Shown piece after piece: positions 5,307 through 15,077 of a stretch of DNA of 35,177 bases. Position 1 is the stretch's first letter. Each line of letters starts with the position of its first letter. Made by a program: the position numbers and the translations under genes. The DNA is taken from positions 1-35,177 of the forward strand of contig CAMQYL010000029.1 of the NCBI GenBank assembly GCA_947039275.1, read 5' to 3'. The notes beneath the pieces are model-generated. The model had not been told where the DNA came from. It did not search any database and saw only the letters and a list, made by a program, of their open reading frames with translations. The DNA comes from Amulumruptor sp947039275 (GTDB lineage Bacteria > Bacteroidota > Bacteroidia > Bacteroidales > Muribaculaceae).

Positions 5307-8078
5307 ATGGCAAAAGTCAAGAAACAGGCATTTGATGCCCTGTTTGTTGGTCTGGAAGATATTACAGACAGCAAAACAGGAGCTACCAACACAATCCTTT
5401 TCGGCCCGAAAGGGGAGGGTTCGTGCATACTTGAGATTGAAAACCCGGTGCAGCAGCTTTCCACGGATCTGAATGACTATCTGTTTTACCACGATGTGCT
5501 GTCAAACATCGTGCAGATACTCGGTGAGGGATTTGCCTTGCAGAAACAGGACATATTCAGCCGTCAGGCTTACCATTTGACTCCTGGCAACGATGCTGAA
5601 TACCTGACACGTAAGTATTTTGAATATTTTGACGGCAGAGAGTACACAAGGATTACCACATATCTTATCCTCTCCATGCAGCCGATGAAGAGCAACATCA
5701 TCAAATACGACCCCAAGGCATGGGAGGAGTTTTACACGAAGATAGCTAAGGTGTGCGACTGTCTGCGCGAGCGTGGCATATGGCACAGGAGGCTCGACAA
5801 ACGCGAGGTCAACGAATACCTCCACCGCTTCATGTGCTTCAACTTCCGCGAGGGGGCTTTCTCTATGACCAATTTTAAGGCTTCGGATGAATACCTGCGT
5901 ACTGGTGACAGGGTGATCCGTTCGTTCCCTCTGGTCGACATTGACGAAATCAACATGCCCAATGTCGTACATCCCTATAGGGAGAACAACATCAACGGCT
6001 ATGATGTAGCTACGGATGTGCTGTCATTCCTGTCGCAGATTCCGGACACGGATCTTGTCATATACAATCAGGTGGTACAGGTGCCGGCGCAACGCATGCT
6101 CCTGAGGAAACTCCAGCAGAAAGCCAAGCGACACGGCTCCATGCCCGACCCGAGCAACAAGATTGCTAAGGCTGACATAGACCAGGTGTTGGCTCAGCTG
6201 GCTGTGGACTCGTCTCTGCTCGTCTACAGCAATTTCAATGTCATCATCAGCTGTCATGTTGACAAGGCAACGCAGATAGGCTCATACGTGGAGACAAAGC
6301 TATATGATTGTGGCATCATACCGTCAAAGACGGCATACAACCAGCTGGAACTTTTCTGCAACAGCTTCCCTGGACGCGCTTATTCGTTCAACCCTGACTA
6401 TGACCTGTTCCTTACACTTGGGGATGCTGCATTGTGCCTGTTTTTCAAGGAACACCTCAAGCATTCCGAGAATACTCCGCTTAAGACTTTCTACACCGAC
6501 CGCCAAGGGCTGCCTGTCTGCATAGACATCACAGGCAAGGAGGGTAGCGTCAAGATGACCGACAATGCCAACTTCTTCTGTATCGGTCCGTCTGGTTCGG
6601 GTAAATCGTTCCACATGAATTCTGTGGTCAGGCAGCTTCTTGAACAGGGGACTGAGGTGGTGATGGTCGATACCGGGGACTCGTATGAGGGCATCAACGC
6701 ATACTTTGAGGGTACATATATCAGCTACTCAAAGGAGAACCCGATATCGATGAATCCGTTCAAGATTACACAGGTGGAGTATGAGCAGAATTTCGGTGAA
6801 AAGAAAAACTTCCTGAAATCGCTGATATTCCTGATTTATAAGGGCAATGAAGCCCCGACAAAGATTGAGGACAAAATCATCAACCAGACCGTAGTCGAAT
6901 ACTACGATGCCTACTTCAATCCGTTTACTTCGTTTTCCCACCAGGAACGCGAACAGCTGCGCAAACGGTTGATGCTCGAGGACAAAAGGGACGGCAAGTA
7001 TGAGAAGTATGAGGAAGAATTCAAACGTCAAAGCCTACGCAGCAAGTCCGACAAGCTTATAACCATGATAAACGATGCAAATGCCACCGAGGGAGAGAAG
7101 CAGAATGCCAACAGTGCGCTTGCACGTATCATGAATGAACTGATGAAAGATGGTTACCTGATGAAGATTGACGAGCGCATTGACGACATGGAAAGGAAGA
7201 AACGTGCGATGCCCGTAAAGGAGCTGTCGTTCAATTCCTACTATGAGTACGCGATCGAGCGCATACCTCAGATATGCAGCTCGGAGAGGATCCAGTTTGA
7301 CATCAACGAGTTTGCTTCAATCCTTGCCCAGTTCTATCGCGGAGGAGAGCTTCAGGACACGCTTAACTCCGACATAGACGCCAATCTGTTTGACGAGCGT
7401 TTCATCGTCTTTGAAATTGATAAAATCAAGGATGACCCGGTGCTTTTCCCGATAGTGGTGCTGATAATCATGGATGTCTTTCTCCAGAAAATGCGCATCA
7501 AGAAAGGTCGCAAGGCTCTCATAATCGAGGAGGCGTGGAAAGCTATCGCATCTCCCACCATGGCTGAATATATCAAGTATCTCTACAAGACCGTTCGCAA
7601 GTTCCACGGCATAGCCGGCGTGGTCACCCAGGAACTCAACGATGTCATCGACTCGCCTATAGTCAAAGAGGCTATCATCAACAACTCAGATATCAAGATA
7701 CTGCTTGACCAGAGCAAATTTAAAGACCGTTATGATGACATATCGCGCATCCTCGGCCTTACAGATGTGCAGAAACAGCAGATATTCACTATCAATGCGC
7801 TGCCCAACCATGATGGACGCAGCTACTTCAAGGAGGTATGGATATGCCGTGGGCAGGTTTCGGATGTATTCGGCGTGGAAGAACCGCCAGAGTGTTACTG
7901 GGCTTATACCACCGAACGAGCCGAAAAGGAGGCGTTGAAAATCTACCGTGCCCACTATGAGAATTTTCAGGATGCCATTGATGCCATAGAGCATGACCGC
8001 AAGAAAGCCGGCATCGATCGGTATCTTGATTTCGCACGAAAAGTCAACCAACATCAACAAGTAATGTCATTATGGTAA
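5307..8078 (+). CDS. traG: TraG, VirB4-like conjugation ATPase
   Basis: A 923-residue ATPase that should power pilus assembly and substrate transfer at the inner membrane. Walker A GPSGSGKS lies near residues 427-434 and Walker B KALIIEEAW near 735-743; the N-terminal half is the usual VirB4 membrane- and VirB3-interacting region. Further conserved segments include VVMVDTGDSYEGI just after Walker A and GVVTQELNDV after Walker B. Length and motif order match Bacteroidetes TraG. The stop overlaps the next gene by 7 bp. Confidence 0.95.
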   Translation: MAKVKKQAFDALFVGLEDITDSKTGATNTILFGPKGEGSCILEIENPVQQLSTDLNDYLFYHDVLSNIVQILGEGFALQKQDIFSRQAYHLTPGNDAEYLTRKYFEYFDGREYTRITTYLILSMQPMKSNIIKYDPKAWEEFYTKIAKVCDCLRERGIWHRRLDKREVNEYLHRFMCFNFREGAFSMTNFKASDEYLRTGDRVIRSFPLVDIDEINMPNVVHPYRENNINGYDVATDVLSFLSQIPDTDLVIYNQVVQVPAQRMLLRKLQQKAKRHGSMPDPSNKIAKADIDQVLAQLAVDSSLLVYSNFNVIISCHVDKATQIGSYVETKLYDCGIIPSKTAYNQLELFCNSFPGRAYSFNPDYDLFLTLGDAALCLFFKEHLKHSENTPLKTFYTDRQGLPVCIDITGKEGSVKMTDNANFFCIGPSGSGKSFHMNSVVRQLLEQGTEVVMVDTGDSYEGINAYFEGTYISYSKENPISMNPFKITQVEYEQNFGEKKNFLKSLIFLIYKGNEAPTKIEDKIINQTVVEYYDAYFNPFTSFSHQEREQLRKRLMLEDKRDGKYEKYEEEFKRQSLRSKSDKLITMINDANATEGEKQNANSALARIMNELMKDGYLMKIDERIDDMERKKRAMPVKELSFNSYYEYAIERIPQICSSERIQFDINEFASILAQFYRGGELQDTLNSDIDANLFDERFIVFEIDKIKDDPVLFPIVVLIIMDVFLQKMRIKKGRKALIIEEAWKAIASPTMAEYIKYLYKTVRKFHGIAGVVTQELNDVIDSPIVKEAIINNSDIKILLDQSKFKDRYDDISRILGLTDVQKQQIFTINALPNHDGRSYFKEVWICRGQVSDVFGVEEPPECYWAYTTERAEKEALKIYRAHYENFQDAIDAIEHDRKKAGIDRYLDFARKVNQHQQVMSLW

Positions 8079-8812
8079 AACTTTCAACAACATTAGCTCT
8101 ATGTGCCGTGACGTTTGTGATGCCGTTTCATGTAAACGCGCAATTCGGCGTACACACAGACCCTCAGGCTGTGGCACTTGTGGTGCAAAATATGGGTATA
8201 CGTGACGGTTATCTTACACTCTTGAATGAGGAGACTCAGAAAACACAAAAGACACAGGACGATACTCAGAAGAAAGTGGCTCACATGGCTGCCATTACCG
8301 AGGGCATGAAAGAAGTGATGTCAAATGTGAAAGGCTTTGGCGTGGAGTCTGGTTTCTACAAGCAGATTATCGCGGACATGCAGGTGATTGTGACTCAGAC
8401 ACCGCTGGTACTGTCTGAAATAAACAAACGCCCGGCTATCAACACGGCTTTCGCGTTGGCTAATGTAAGCAACTTGGTAGAACGCTCAACGGCGTTGGTA
8501 GATGACTTTTGCACGATAGTCAACAATGGCACTGTCAAGAACCCTTTCAGAAACCGGGACAAGGACAAGGAGGATGACGGAGACAACTACATGCAGAGAG
8601 AAAAGCGTCTTGAAATGGCGGTAAAAATCAGCTATGATATATCGCGCATACGCCAGACCATAGAAGTGATTCTGCTCAACTACCGTTACGCTTCATTGAC
8701 CGACCTCTGGATCAGACTTGACTATAAAAGCTGGGCATATCTGATAGGTATGGAATCAAATGCCCGATACGTAATCAGCATGTGGAACCGCACATTTACT
8801 ACATGGCCATGA
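8072..8812 (+). CDS. Periplasmic conjugation protein, TraI/VirB5-like (copy A)
   Basis: A 246-residue secreted protein: signal peptide KLSTTLALCAVTFVMPFHVNAQ (residues 3-24, cleavage before Q), then long helical segments with a Gln/Thr-rich coil (EETQKTQKTQDDTQKK) and an acidic-basic linker. The C-terminus carries LTDLWIRLDYKSWAYLIGM followed by SNARYVISMW. This is shared almost word for word with the gene at 23285, so the two are paralogues. Placement between VirB4 and VirB6 homologues is where TraI (VirB5-like) is found. The family is not certain. It overlaps its neighbours on both sides (7 bp and 4 bp). Confidence 0.65.
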   Translation: MVKLSTTLALCAVTFVMPFHVNAQFGVHTDPQAVALVVQNMGIRDGYLTLLNEETQKTQKTQDDTQKKVAHMAAITEGMKEVMSNVKGFGVESGFYKQIIADMQVIVTQTPLVLSEINKRPAINTAFALANVSNLVERSTALVDDFCTIVNNGTVKNPFRNRDKDKEDDGDNYMQREKRLEMAVKISYDISRIRQTIEVILLNYRYASLTDLWIRLDYKSWAYLIGMESNARYVISMWNRTFTTWP

Positions 8813-9507
8813 AAAAACAGATATTTGCAGCTTTTGTCTGCATCGTCTCGTCACTCACAGCATCCGCAACTCACGTCTGGGAACCGCAGATAGTATCCTT
8901 GATACATCTTCACAAGACCCTATATGCCGATGCTGTCAAAGCCCAGGAGATGACCACGGCCTCAACAGCCGAACATGCCTACCTCAAAGACAACACCGAT
9001 AAGGTTAAGAAATACCGTGAGATGCTGGATAAACGCCTCAATGATGCGAGCGACTGGGCATCATTGAGTGTCGCGCTTTTTTCTTTGAGCATGGATATGG
9101 TCGAACTTGCCAAGGAATGCGAGGAATTTGTGACAGAGGCTGGTACGCTTTGCAGACGCAACCCGGCGGCATCGTTCCAGTATTACAAGGCTTCAAGGTA
9201 TATCCGTGATGAAATTAAAAGAGCACAGAAGATTGTAACCACATCAGGGCTGATGACGAGCGGCATCCTGAAAGCGACCATGGAACAGAAAGCTACAACC
9301 ATCTACTCCCTGAAAAGTGTGGTATCGAACATACGCGGTGCCATCTCCAGTACACTCTGGCAATGCCGGTGGCTTCTTGGAGATAAACTGTCTATACAGA
9401 ACATCCGCGACATTCTCACGGATGAAGAAGTAAAGGCTACCGCCAAGAAAGTAATAGCAGACTGGAAAAAGAAACATAACAAGGACGATAAAGACGAAAA
9501 AGAATGA
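8809..9507 (+). CDS. Periplasmic helical conjugation protein, second in the TraI region
   Basis: A 232-residue exported protein: MKKQIFAAFVCIVSSLTASA signal peptide, then mostly amphipathic helices and a very basic/acidic tail (KKKHNKDDKDEKE). The start at 8809 overlaps the previous stop (ATGA); an upstream ATG at 8803 is also possible. The central helices resemble those of the adjacent TraI-like proteins in length and spacing, but I see no shared motif as clear as LDYKSW. Probably a VirB5-position structural or pilus-tip component; inference from context. Confidence 0.6.
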   Translation: MKKQIFAAFVCIVSSLTASATHVWEPQIVSLIHLHKTLYADAVKAQEMTTASTAEHAYLKDNTDKVKKYREMLDKRLNDASDWASLSVALFSLSMDMVELAKECEEFVTEAGTLCRRNPAASFQYYKASRYIRDEIKRAQKIVTTSGLMTSGILKATMEQKATTIYSLKSVVSNIRGAISSTLWQCRWLLGDKLSIQNIRDILTDEEVKATAKKVIADWKKKHNKDDKDEKE

Positions 9508-10193
9508 AAAAGGCAGTTCCATTTATTGCATCATGTGCGTTGTTGCTGTCCTCTCTGACAAGCAATGCACAGAAGATTTCAAATGACCCGAACCTGCACA
9601 AGCAGCTCAACTCCATAGCAGGCACAAAGTGGGATTTCGGTCCTGGCTTTGAGTACTATGTAACTCATCAGAATTATTCGGGAGCTGAGCTGAAATACAA
9701 GTTCCCGTTTGACATCCATGTGGAGTTTGACGAGAACCGCGCCAATGTCAAGAGGATGTGGCGACCGATGCTTGCTGAATACGGCGCGGCGACTGTGCTC
9801 AACGATCAAGTCAAGCAGCAGAACGAGAATATAAGTGCAATCTACAAGGAACAGGTATCTGTCTATGTAGACCGTATGAACAATTCATCTAAGCTCATAT
9901 ATGACTCCGACTTCAAGCTTTTCCAAACTTATATGGAAAAGGCTCTGACATATTCCTTGCAGAAAAGCGGAGGCAAAGCCAAACCTGCCATTGACAGGTT
10001 GAAGCAGAAGTATGATGTCATCGTTGACCAGTATGTCTATGTGACCGACATTGCTCCATCGGCGGGCGCGGTCGTTGCCGGCACGATGGAGAGCGGGGCG
10101 CGTGAGAAGGAGTTGGCGCGTATCCACAAGGAGATGAATGCGCTTGTCAAGCGCACCAAGGATGTTGTCATGTTCTGCAATATTGCATACTGA
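9504..10193 (+). CDS. Exported conjugation protein of unknown family
   Basis: A 229-residue protein with signal peptide MKKAVPFIASCALLLSSLTSNAQ (cleavage before Q24). The mature part begins with an aromatic stretch (TKWDFGPGFEYYVTHQNYSG) and continues as helices with ARIHKEMNALVKRTKDVVMF at the end. I do not recognise a family. The start overlaps the previous stop by ATGA, and the TraJ gene follows 17 bp later, so it belongs to the secretion operon and probably acts in the periplasm. Confidence 0.6.
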   Translation: MKKAVPFIASCALLLSSLTSNAQKISNDPNLHKQLNSIAGTKWDFGPGFEYYVTHQNYSGAELKYKFPFDIHVEFDENRANVKRMWRPMLAEYGAATVLNDQVKQQNENISAIYKEQVSVYVDRMNNSSKLIYDSDFKLFQTYMEKALTYSLQKSGGKAKPAIDRLKQKYDVIVDQYVYVTDIAPSAGAVVAGTMESGAREKELARIHKEMNALVKRTKDVVMFCNIAY

Positions 10194-10210
10194 TTTCAAA
10201 TTTACTTGCT

Positions 10211-11416
10211 ATGATAACAGATATTATCACTAACACCGTGGGACTGTCGTTTATTGATGATAATATGGGCGACATCATAAGCGCACTCGGTGCGGCTGGT
10301 CCTAAATTTCATATTCTCGGCATTGCAAAGAATATTGCAGTATGTCTCGCTCTCGGTGTCGGAGCTTACGAAGCCTATATGATGATGCTTGGGCGTAGAG
10401 GTATGGACGTGATGAAGATACTCCGTATCATCATCCTGTCGCTATGCATCTCCAATTCAGGATGGATCGCAGCGGGACTTAAAGCGCCGGGAGCCGCTCT
10501 TGCAGCTGAGGCCAAAGGCTCAATGAATAAATTCAACGCCCGTCTTATGTTGGAGGAGGAGAAGCTCGCCAAAACTCAGGACGACATGATGGATAAGATG
10601 TTCGCTCAACTTGATTCCATCACCAAAGCACGTAAAGCAGCTTTGCTCGCTGAAAACGAGGGCATTACCCAAGATATGGTTGTGGGTGTGTCAATGGTGC
10701 CTGAGTGGATTGACAATTATGCTAAGAAAGCAGCAATATGGTTTGAAACACAGGCATGCAATTTTATGAATATGCTGATAAGGTGGATTTCTGAATTGAT
10801 TTTCCAGCTCATGTATTACGGCATACTGATTACGCAGCTTGTGGTGCTTAATCTGATGACCCAGTTTATGCCTCTCGCATTTGCTCTGTCTATAGCACCG
10901 GCATATAAGTCGGCGTGGTCGCAGTATATATCCAAATTCTTAAGTATCACCCTGTGGGCTCCCATTTGTTACATGATGGTCTGTTATATCGACCAGATTC
11001 TGACATATCAGATACGTAATGATGCAGCCTCTATAGCTAAAATCACGGATTTTTCATGGGGTGCGCTTGGTGGTCTCGGACTTGACATGCTTGGAACTAC
11101 CGTCACCTATGCCGCAGGTATGCTAATTGGAGCCAAGATGATAAGCATGTCAACTGAAATTGCGGGATGGCTGATACCCGGAGGCGTTTCATCAGGCATG
11201 GGCGGTGCTGTAGCCGGCGGTGCGATGGGTGCTGTGACAGGGGCTGCCGCTGGCGGAGCTGCCACAGTCATGGGGACAGCCGGTGCTGGCGCGGGAAGTG
11301 CCGCAAATGTTGCACTGGGTGCTGCTACAGGCGGTACCCCAGGAGCAATTGCACAAACTGGACTTGGAAAAGCAATCTCGCAGGCTAAATCAAACACCCG
11401 GAATTTTAAATCATAA
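10211..11416 (+). CDS. traJ: TraJ, VirB6-like polytopic inner-membrane channel protein
   Basis: A 401-residue multi-pass membrane protein. Hydrophobic segments include IAKNIAVCLALGVGAYEAYM, ILRIIILSLCISNSGWIAAG, LIFQLMYYGILITQLVVLNL and ITLWAPICYMMVCYIDQIL, and the C-terminus is a Gly/Ala-rich tail of about 60 residues. The profile fits the VirB6-like TraJ family that forms the inner-membrane part of the mating channel. Two small bacterial-type loops rich in Lys and Glu (residues 110-150) are probably cytoplasmic. TraK starts 13 bp downstream. Confidence 0.85.
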   Translation: MITDIITNTVGLSFIDDNMGDIISALGAAGPKFHILGIAKNIAVCLALGVGAYEAYMMMLGRRGMDVMKILRIIILSLCISNSGWIAAGLKAPGAALAAEAKGSMNKFNARLMLEEEKLAKTQDDMMDKMFAQLDSITKARKAALLAENEGITQDMVVGVSMVPEWIDNYAKKAAIWFETQACNFMNMLIRWISELIFQLMYYGILITQLVVLNLMTQFMPLAFALSIAPAYKSAWSQYISKFLSITLWAPICYMMVCYIDQILTYQIRNDAASIAKITDFSWGALGGLGLDMLGTTVTYAAGMLIGAKMISMSTEIAGWLIPGGVSSGMGGAVAGGAMGAVTGAAAGGAATVMGTAGAGAGSAANVALGAATGGTPGAIAQTGLGKAISQAKSNTRNFKS

Positions 11417-11429
11417 TTTTTCCACAGAC

Positions 11430-12026
11430 ATGCTTATACGTAATCTTGAACAGAAAGTGCGACTGGCATCCTTCACCGTACTTGTCACGGTGATAGGGTG
11501 CGCGGTGACATGCTGCATCTGCTTCGCTTTTGCCTCCAAATTGGTCACGGAGGAGCGGCAGAACATATACGTGCTTGACGGCGACATACCGTTTCTTGCC
11601 GAACGTGCAGACCTTGAAGCCAACTACATCATGGAAGCACAGGCTCATGTGGCTTTGTTCCACCAGTATTTTTTTACGTTACCGCCTGATGATGCGTACA
11701 TTGACTGGACTGTCGGCAAAGCCCTTTACATGGCTGACGGTTCGGCTCTGCGTCAGAGGCACGCGCTACAGGAGTCCGGCTTCTACAACGACATCGTTTC
11801 ATCCTCGGCAATATGTACCATATTGTGTGACTCCATAACGATTGACGAGGCGGAGAACAAGTTTGTCTACTATGGCACACAGAAAATCAAAAGGCGCACC
11901 AAGACACAACGGCGCACCTTGGTTACAAGCGGATCGTTGGAAAACACGCGGCGTACCAAGAACAATCCCCACGGTCTGCTGATTACAGGATGGCGCACTC
12001 TTGAAAACAAGGATTTAGAATACTGA
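11430..12026 (+). CDS. traK: TraK, VirB8-like assembly protein
   Basis: A 198-residue bitopic protein: cytoplasmic MLIRNLEQKVRLASF, one membrane helix (TVLVTVIGCAVTCCICFAFA), then a periplasmic domain (YIDWTVGKALYMADGSALRQRHALQESGFYNDIV). This matches TraK/VirB8 scaffolds. I chose the ATG at 11430 because the longer open frame overlaps the end of TraJ and adds a non-homologous-looking sequence. The C-terminus includes a Arg/Lys/Thr-rich patch (KRRTKTQRRT). Confidence 0.85.
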   Translation: MLIRNLEQKVRLASFTVLVTVIGCAVTCCICFAFASKLVTEERQNIYVLDGDIPFLAERADLEANYIMEAQAHVALFHQYFFTLPPDDAYIDWTVGKALYMADGSALRQRHALQESGFYNDIVSSSAICTILCDSITIDEAENKFVYYGTQKIKRRTKTQRRTLVTSGSLENTRRTKNNPHGLLITGWRTLENKDLEY

Positions 12027-12034
12027 TAAATGCT

Positions 12035-12529
12035 ATGAAAGGAATAAAGAAAAGAATGCGCGAATCCTCGCGCAAGCTGCATGCGCGTTTGGGTAAAGCT
12101 GCAGAGCCGTATGTCAGCAAAGCAAAGGAGCGGCTTAAAGTGGACGAACGCATAGAGAAAGCCAACGACTGGGCTTCGGCACATCCAAGGCGTTTCTTTG
12201 CCTATGTGATAGGTTGCTCGGTGGTGATACTGTCAATGTCGCTGTTCATCGGCTTGCAGCCCGCGGAAACCGAAACGGAGATTGAGGCTGTACCTTCTCC
12301 TCATGAGGGTATTAGCAATGTCATCGAGGGTATGCGCGAAATCCACCGAAACAAGGAGATTATGAATGCCACGATCCAGAGGGCACGTGACACTGGCGAC
12401 CGTCTGAGAGGGGAACTGGACTCACTCAACTCCCTTTCTATGAAAACGCATGAGGACTCGTTAGATATAGACCATAAGAGGAAACAACTGCAAGGTATAA
12501 TCAAACTATTCGAAAACCATGACAAATAA
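12035..12529 (+). CDS. traL: TraL-like small membrane protein
   Basis: A 164-residue protein with a very basic first 50 residues, one membrane helix (FFAYVIGCSVVILSMSLFIG, about residues 54-73) and a helical coiled-coil-like C-terminus (IHRNKEIMNATIQRARDTGD). It lies between TraK and TraM, where TraL sits. It is longer than typical DUF3989 TraL proteins because of the N-terminal extension. It overlaps TraM by 11 bp. Confidence 0.7.
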   Translation: MKGIKKRMRESSRKLHARLGKAAEPYVSKAKERLKVDERIEKANDWASAHPRRFFAYVIGCSVVILSMSLFIGLQPAETETEIEAVPSPHEGISNVIEGMREIHRNKEIMNATIQRARDTGDRLRGELDSLNSLSMKTHEDSLDIDHKRKQLQGIIKLFENHDK

Positions 12530-13664
12530 AATAAATTTCAAGCAGCCGAAATACATCTTTCCGCTGGTGATTCTTCTGCCGTTGGTGTTTTTAGCCTATA
12601 CTGTATCAGGTTTTTTTGACTCGGATGGCACAGACACTGTGGCTGCGGACGGACTTAACATGACAGTGCCTGATGCCGACACGGACGACATTCTGACGAA
12701 GTACGATGCCATGTCGCGCCGCTTTGCCAAGGATGATGATGCCTACACGGCTCTCGGCGACATCGGTCAGGAGCAGACCGGTCCTGAAAGCATCGAGGAC
12801 ACCTACACTGATGAAGAAAAAGCGGAGATAGACCGCATTAATGAGGAACGGAAGCGACAGGAGGAGGCTTTGCGAGAGATGCAGGAGAGCTTCACCCGGT
12901 CAAGGGAAAGGGTTTCTTCTTCATCCGCTGCAACTCCGCCAGCATCTGAGGAGGATGAATATGTAAAGCAATACCAGCAGATGCAACAGCTGTCAATAGC
13001 ACGTCAGAAGATGATGCAGCAGATGATGGGGCTTGACACTGAGACACCCAAGGAAGAAAAACCGGTGCAGCAGCCTGTAAAGGCAGAACCCCCGAGTCTC
13101 GTGCTGAAATCAAGAGAGGCAAACGCTGACAAGTTCACCACCATCACGGACGCTGCCGACAACTCGGATGAGTCGCTGATCAAAGCGATGATTGACAAGA
13201 CCACCAAGGCTCATGAGGGAACACGGCTGAGATTCAAGCTGCTTGACGATGTGACCATTGAGGACGTAAAACTCAAAAAGGGTACATATCTCTACGGTGT
13301 GGTCGTAGGTTTCGGACAGCAACGTGTGATGGCTGAGATTTCAAGCATCATGGTAGGTAACCGTTTCCTTAAGGTCTCGTTGGCGGTGTTTGACAATGAT
13401 GGCATGGAGGGCTTCTATGTGCCTGAGTCGGCTTTCCGCGACTTCATGAAGAATGCCGGCTCGTCAGCAGTGCAGGGTAACATGAATTTCACGTCCAGCG
13501 GTGGCTACGGCAGCGAAATAACAGGTGAGTCTGTGGCTTTGCAAGCGTTACAGAACATCTACAACGCCGGCACCAATGCACTGTCGGCAAACATGCGTAA
13601 GAACCGCGCCAAAATCAAATACAACACAATAGTATATCTCATAAATTCCAAAAACGCACAATAG
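12519..13664 (+). CDS. traM: TraM, VirB10-like envelope-spanning protein
   Basis: A 381-residue protein with a short cytoplasmic N-terminus, a membrane helix (FPLVILLPLVFLAYTVSGFF), a long acidic/Glu-rich linker (residues 90-230, with EEKAEIDRINEERKRQEEAL) and a folded C-terminal domain. The domain has GTRLRFKLLDDVTIEDVKLKK, LYGVVVGFGQQRVMAEISSI and GNRFLKVSLAVFDNDGMEGF. These are hallmarks of the conjugative transposon TraM family, which links inner and outer membrane parts. The neighbours TraL and TraN support the call. Confidence 0.9.
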   Translation: MTNKINFKQPKYIFPLVILLPLVFLAYTVSGFFDSDGTDTVAADGLNMTVPDADTDDILTKYDAMSRRFAKDDDAYTALGDIGQEQTGPESIEDTYTDEEKAEIDRINEERKRQEEALREMQESFTRSRERVSSSSAATPPASEEDEYVKQYQQMQQLSIARQKMMQQMMGLDTETPKEEKPVQQPVKAEPPSLVLKSREANADKFTTITDAADNSDESLIKAMIDKTTKAHEGTRLRFKLLDDVTIEDVKLKKGTYLYGVVVGFGQQRVMAEISSIMVGNRFLKVSLAVFDNDGMEGFYVPESAFRDFMKNAGSSAVQGNMNFTSSGGYGSEITGESVALQALQNIYNAGTNALSANMRKNRAKIKYNTIVYLINSKNAQ

Positions 13665-13666
13665 TT

Positions 13667-14554
13667 ATGATACACTCAAAACTTATCGTCATCGTTTCAT
13701 CGCTTCTTTCCCTCTCGGCATCCGCCCAGCTTTCCAAAGGAACTATTTTCATCAACAAGGATGTCACCACCCACATAGTGATGCCGGAGAACATCAAACT
13801 GGTTGATATATCTACTGACAGGATAATAGGCAACCAGTGTGCTTCCAATATTGTCCGCATAAAGCCATCGGTCAATGAGGACTCGTTAGGGAACAGGACG
13901 GCGCCTTACCACAACTGCCAGATGTTGGGTACGCTCACGGTCATAGGTGAAAGGCATATTGCCCAATATGACATAGCGTATTCTGACAAAGCGTCAAATG
14001 CTGCATCGATATACAAGGTGAAGCAGCGTGATCTTGACAACTACATGAATCCCGAAGTGGCAATGCCCGAGTCTGACATGGCATCCTACTGCTGGGCGAT
14101 ATACCGCTCTGGCCGCAAGTTCAACAACATAACATCGGACAAAAACGGCATGAAAGCTGCTGTCAACAACATCTATTCGGTCGGCAACTATTTCTTCATC
14201 GACTTCACGATGACCAACAAGACCAAGGTGCACTACGATATCGCCGAGCTGCGGGTGTTCCTCCAGGACAAGAAGGAGGTTAAGGCGACAAACGTCCAGA
14301 CCATAGAGCTTACGCCTGTATATACACTCAATCTTGCCAAAGGCTTTGACAAGAACTACCGTAACGTATTTGTGCTTGACAAGCTCACTTTCCCGGAGGA
14401 GAAAGTGCTTAGGATAGAGATGTCCGAAAATCAGATTTCAGGTCGTGTCATCTCACTTGAAATCGAATATGAGGATATCTTGAACGCTGACGGCTTTTCG
14501 CCCGACTTGTTCAAGAAGCTGCCCGACCATGTGCCAGGACATATGTACCGATAA
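13667..14554 (+). CDS. traN: TraN, VirB9-like (DUF4138) outer-envelope protein
   Basis: A 295-residue exported protein: signal peptide MIHSKLIVIVSSLLSLSASAQ, then beta-rich segments (VTTHIVMPENIKLVDISTDR, YFFIDFTMTNKTKVHYDIAE, LRVFLQDKKEVKATNVQTIE, ISGRVISLEIEYEDIL). The central NNKTKVHYDI-type segment and the ending are typical of DUF4138. It should form the outer part of the channel with TraM and TraO. Two bases separate it from TraM. Confidence 0.9.
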   Translation: MIHSKLIVIVSSLLSLSASAQLSKGTIFINKDVTTHIVMPENIKLVDISTDRIIGNQCASNIVRIKPSVNEDSLGNRTAPYHNCQMLGTLTVIGERHIAQYDIAYSDKASNAASIYKVKQRDLDNYMNPEVAMPESDMASYCWAIYRSGRKFNNITSDKNGMKAAVNNIYSVGNYFFIDFTMTNKTKVHYDIAELRVFLQDKKEVKATNVQTIELTPVYTLNLAKGFDKNYRNVFVLDKLTFPEEKVLRIEMSENQISGRVISLEIEYEDILNADGFSPDLFKKLPDHVPGHMYR

Positions 14555-14593
14555 ACAACATGTAAAAAACCGATATAATCACAACCACATCTT

Positions 14594-15073
14594 ATGAAAA
14601 AGTACATCCTTATGATGCTGTGCGTGTTCGCAGCGATTCAATGTTATGCCGGTAGCGGCGAAGACCGCATAACCATTGCTGCCGGCTTCCAGTTCCCATC
14701 CACGCTTGACGCGCAGATAGGTTTCGAGCATGACCTTTCATATGGCAACTCTATAGAGGCATACGCTGAAGCCGGAAACCACTGGCAGACTCCCGCATGT
14801 CACATGTTCTGGAAAGGATATTACTGGGACGGCGGCGTGAACTACAAGCACCGCCTAAAACGGTTTAAAAACGGCCAGCTCCGGGTACGCGGCGGTGTGA
14901 CTGCCGGCGCGGAACAGACCGATTTCTTCTTCGGCGCAGAGGTGGGTTTTGAATACGACTACGTTTTTGCCAACGGTTGGCGTTTCTGTGTGATCCAAAA
15001 AAACAATTTCAACTTTCTCCATGGTGACACGTTCCGCAACGGTCTCCTGATAGGGTTGAAAATTCCTCTTTGA
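14594..15073 (+). CDS. traO: TraO, conjugative transposon outer-membrane-associated protein
   Basis: A 159-residue protein with signal peptide MKKYILMMLCVFAAIQCYAG. The mature part is all beta-like, with Gly and aromatic alternation (GFQFPSTLDAQIGFEHDLSY, GGVNYKHRLKRFKNGQLRVR) and a C-terminal GLLIGLKIPL, resembling a small outer-membrane barrel as in TraO proteins. It is the last gene before a hairpin and a 229-bp AT-rich gap that precedes the coupling protein gene. Confidence 0.8.
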   Translation: MKKYILMMLCVFAAIQCYAGSGEDRITIAAGFQFPSTLDAQIGFEHDLSYGNSIEAYAEAGNHWQTPACHMFWKGYYWDGGVNYKHRLKRFKNGQLRVRGGVTAGAEQTDFFFGAEVGFEYDYVFANGWRFCVIQKNNFNFLHGDTFRNGLLIGLKIPL

Positions 15074-15077
15074 TAAA

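Noticed and set aside
5502..5972. Reverse open frame of 156 codons inside the VirB4-like gene
   Set aside because: Antisense shadow of a well-supported ATPase gene.
11283..11429. Upstream extension of the traK frame
   Set aside because: It overlaps the end of traJ in another frame. The membrane-anchor start at 11430 fits the family.
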